Shown in pieces: positions 63,923 through 64,000 of a stretch of DNA of 64,000 nucleotides. Source of the DNA: Lactobacillus kitasatonis DSM 16761 = JCM 1039 (GTDB lineage: Bacteria > Bacillota > Bacilli > Lactobacillales > Lactobacillaceae); NCBI RefSeq assembly GCF_000615285.1, contig NZ_BALU01000002.1:155705-219704 (forward strand). Reading direction: 5' to 3'. The notes below the pieces were generated by a model. It did not search any database, was not told where the DNA came from, and saw only the letters and a list, made by a program, of their open reading frames with translations. The position numbers were made by a program, and so were the translations under genes. Position 1 is the first letter of the stretch, and each line of letters starts with the position of its first letter.

Positions 63923-63974
63923 ATTATACTTTGTTCAACAACCAATTTGCAAGCAAAATGCAAACGAATGTTCA
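63923..63974 (-). promoter_or_regulatory. recA promoter with LexA-like box
   Basis: TATAAT (63923-63928) and TTGCAA (63947-63952) lie 18 bases apart on the minus strand. TGAACATTCGTTTG (63961-63974) matches the Gram-positive SOS box CGAACRNRYGTTYC at 11 of 14 positions. It sits about nine bases upstream of the -35, unusual for a repressor. Confidence 0.5.
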
Positions 63975-64000
63975 AATCATTTTCCCTACACTTTTTATGT

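Overview
The window reads as chromosomal DNA from a low-GC lactic acid bacterium of the Lactobacillus acidophilus group. The heavy load of recent pseudogenes and the wrecked glycogen locus point most to Lactobacillus helveticus or a close relative; this species call is an inference from gene content and order, not from a database match. Nearly all genes lie on the minus strand. I found no CRISPR array, prophage, insertion sequence, integrase or rRNA operon.

Left part (1-10 kb): the 5' end of a YebC regulator, a VanZ-like protein, a small membrane ORF followed by a zinc-type ribosomal protein S14 paralogue with a premature stop, a frameshifted amino acid permease, a frameshifted alpha/beta hydrolase, and a beta-glucoside module (licT pseudogene, bglP-type PTS permease, 6-phospho-beta-glucosidase). 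The module keeps two well-formed antiterminator RNA sites although its LicT-like regulator has two in-frame stops. A glycerate kinase follows. 10-21 kb: a low-molecular-weight phosphatase with a membrane protein and two HAD phosphatases; the cdaA-cdaR-glmM cluster linking c-di-AMP and cell-wall precursor synthesis; and murB-potABCD for polyamine uptake. 21-26 kb: a broken exonuclease and a broken esterase, then tsaE-pta-ung, a HAD phosphatase and a probable tubby-like protein.

Middle (26-43 kb): the glycolytic cluster cggR-gap-pgk-tpiA (pgk and tpiA both read as frameshifted), tRNA-Arg(CCG), a second permease of the same family as the first, a secreted surface protein, clpP with a CIRCE operator, rapZ-yvcK-whiA, a DUF308 membrane protein and uvrBA. 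43-49 kb: phosphoglucomutase, a nonsense-mutated GH13 glucosidase, and a short chimeric ORF in which a glgD-like segment is joined in frame to the C-terminal part of glycogen phosphorylase. This is the scar of a decayed glycogen operon.

Right part (49-64 kb): trxB, gpsA, lgt, hprK, a small membrane protein, prfB (with the usual programmed frameshift), secA, hpf/raiA, the late competence genes comFC and comFA, a doubly frameshifted yigZ, tagO, rny and recA with its promoter. I saw no wholly new multi-gene system. The most notable items are the glgD-glgP scar, the paired antiterminator sites without a working local regulator, the truncated S14 paralogue with its small partner ORF, and the repeated one-base deletions, which reach essential glycolytic genes and so may partly be sequencing errors.
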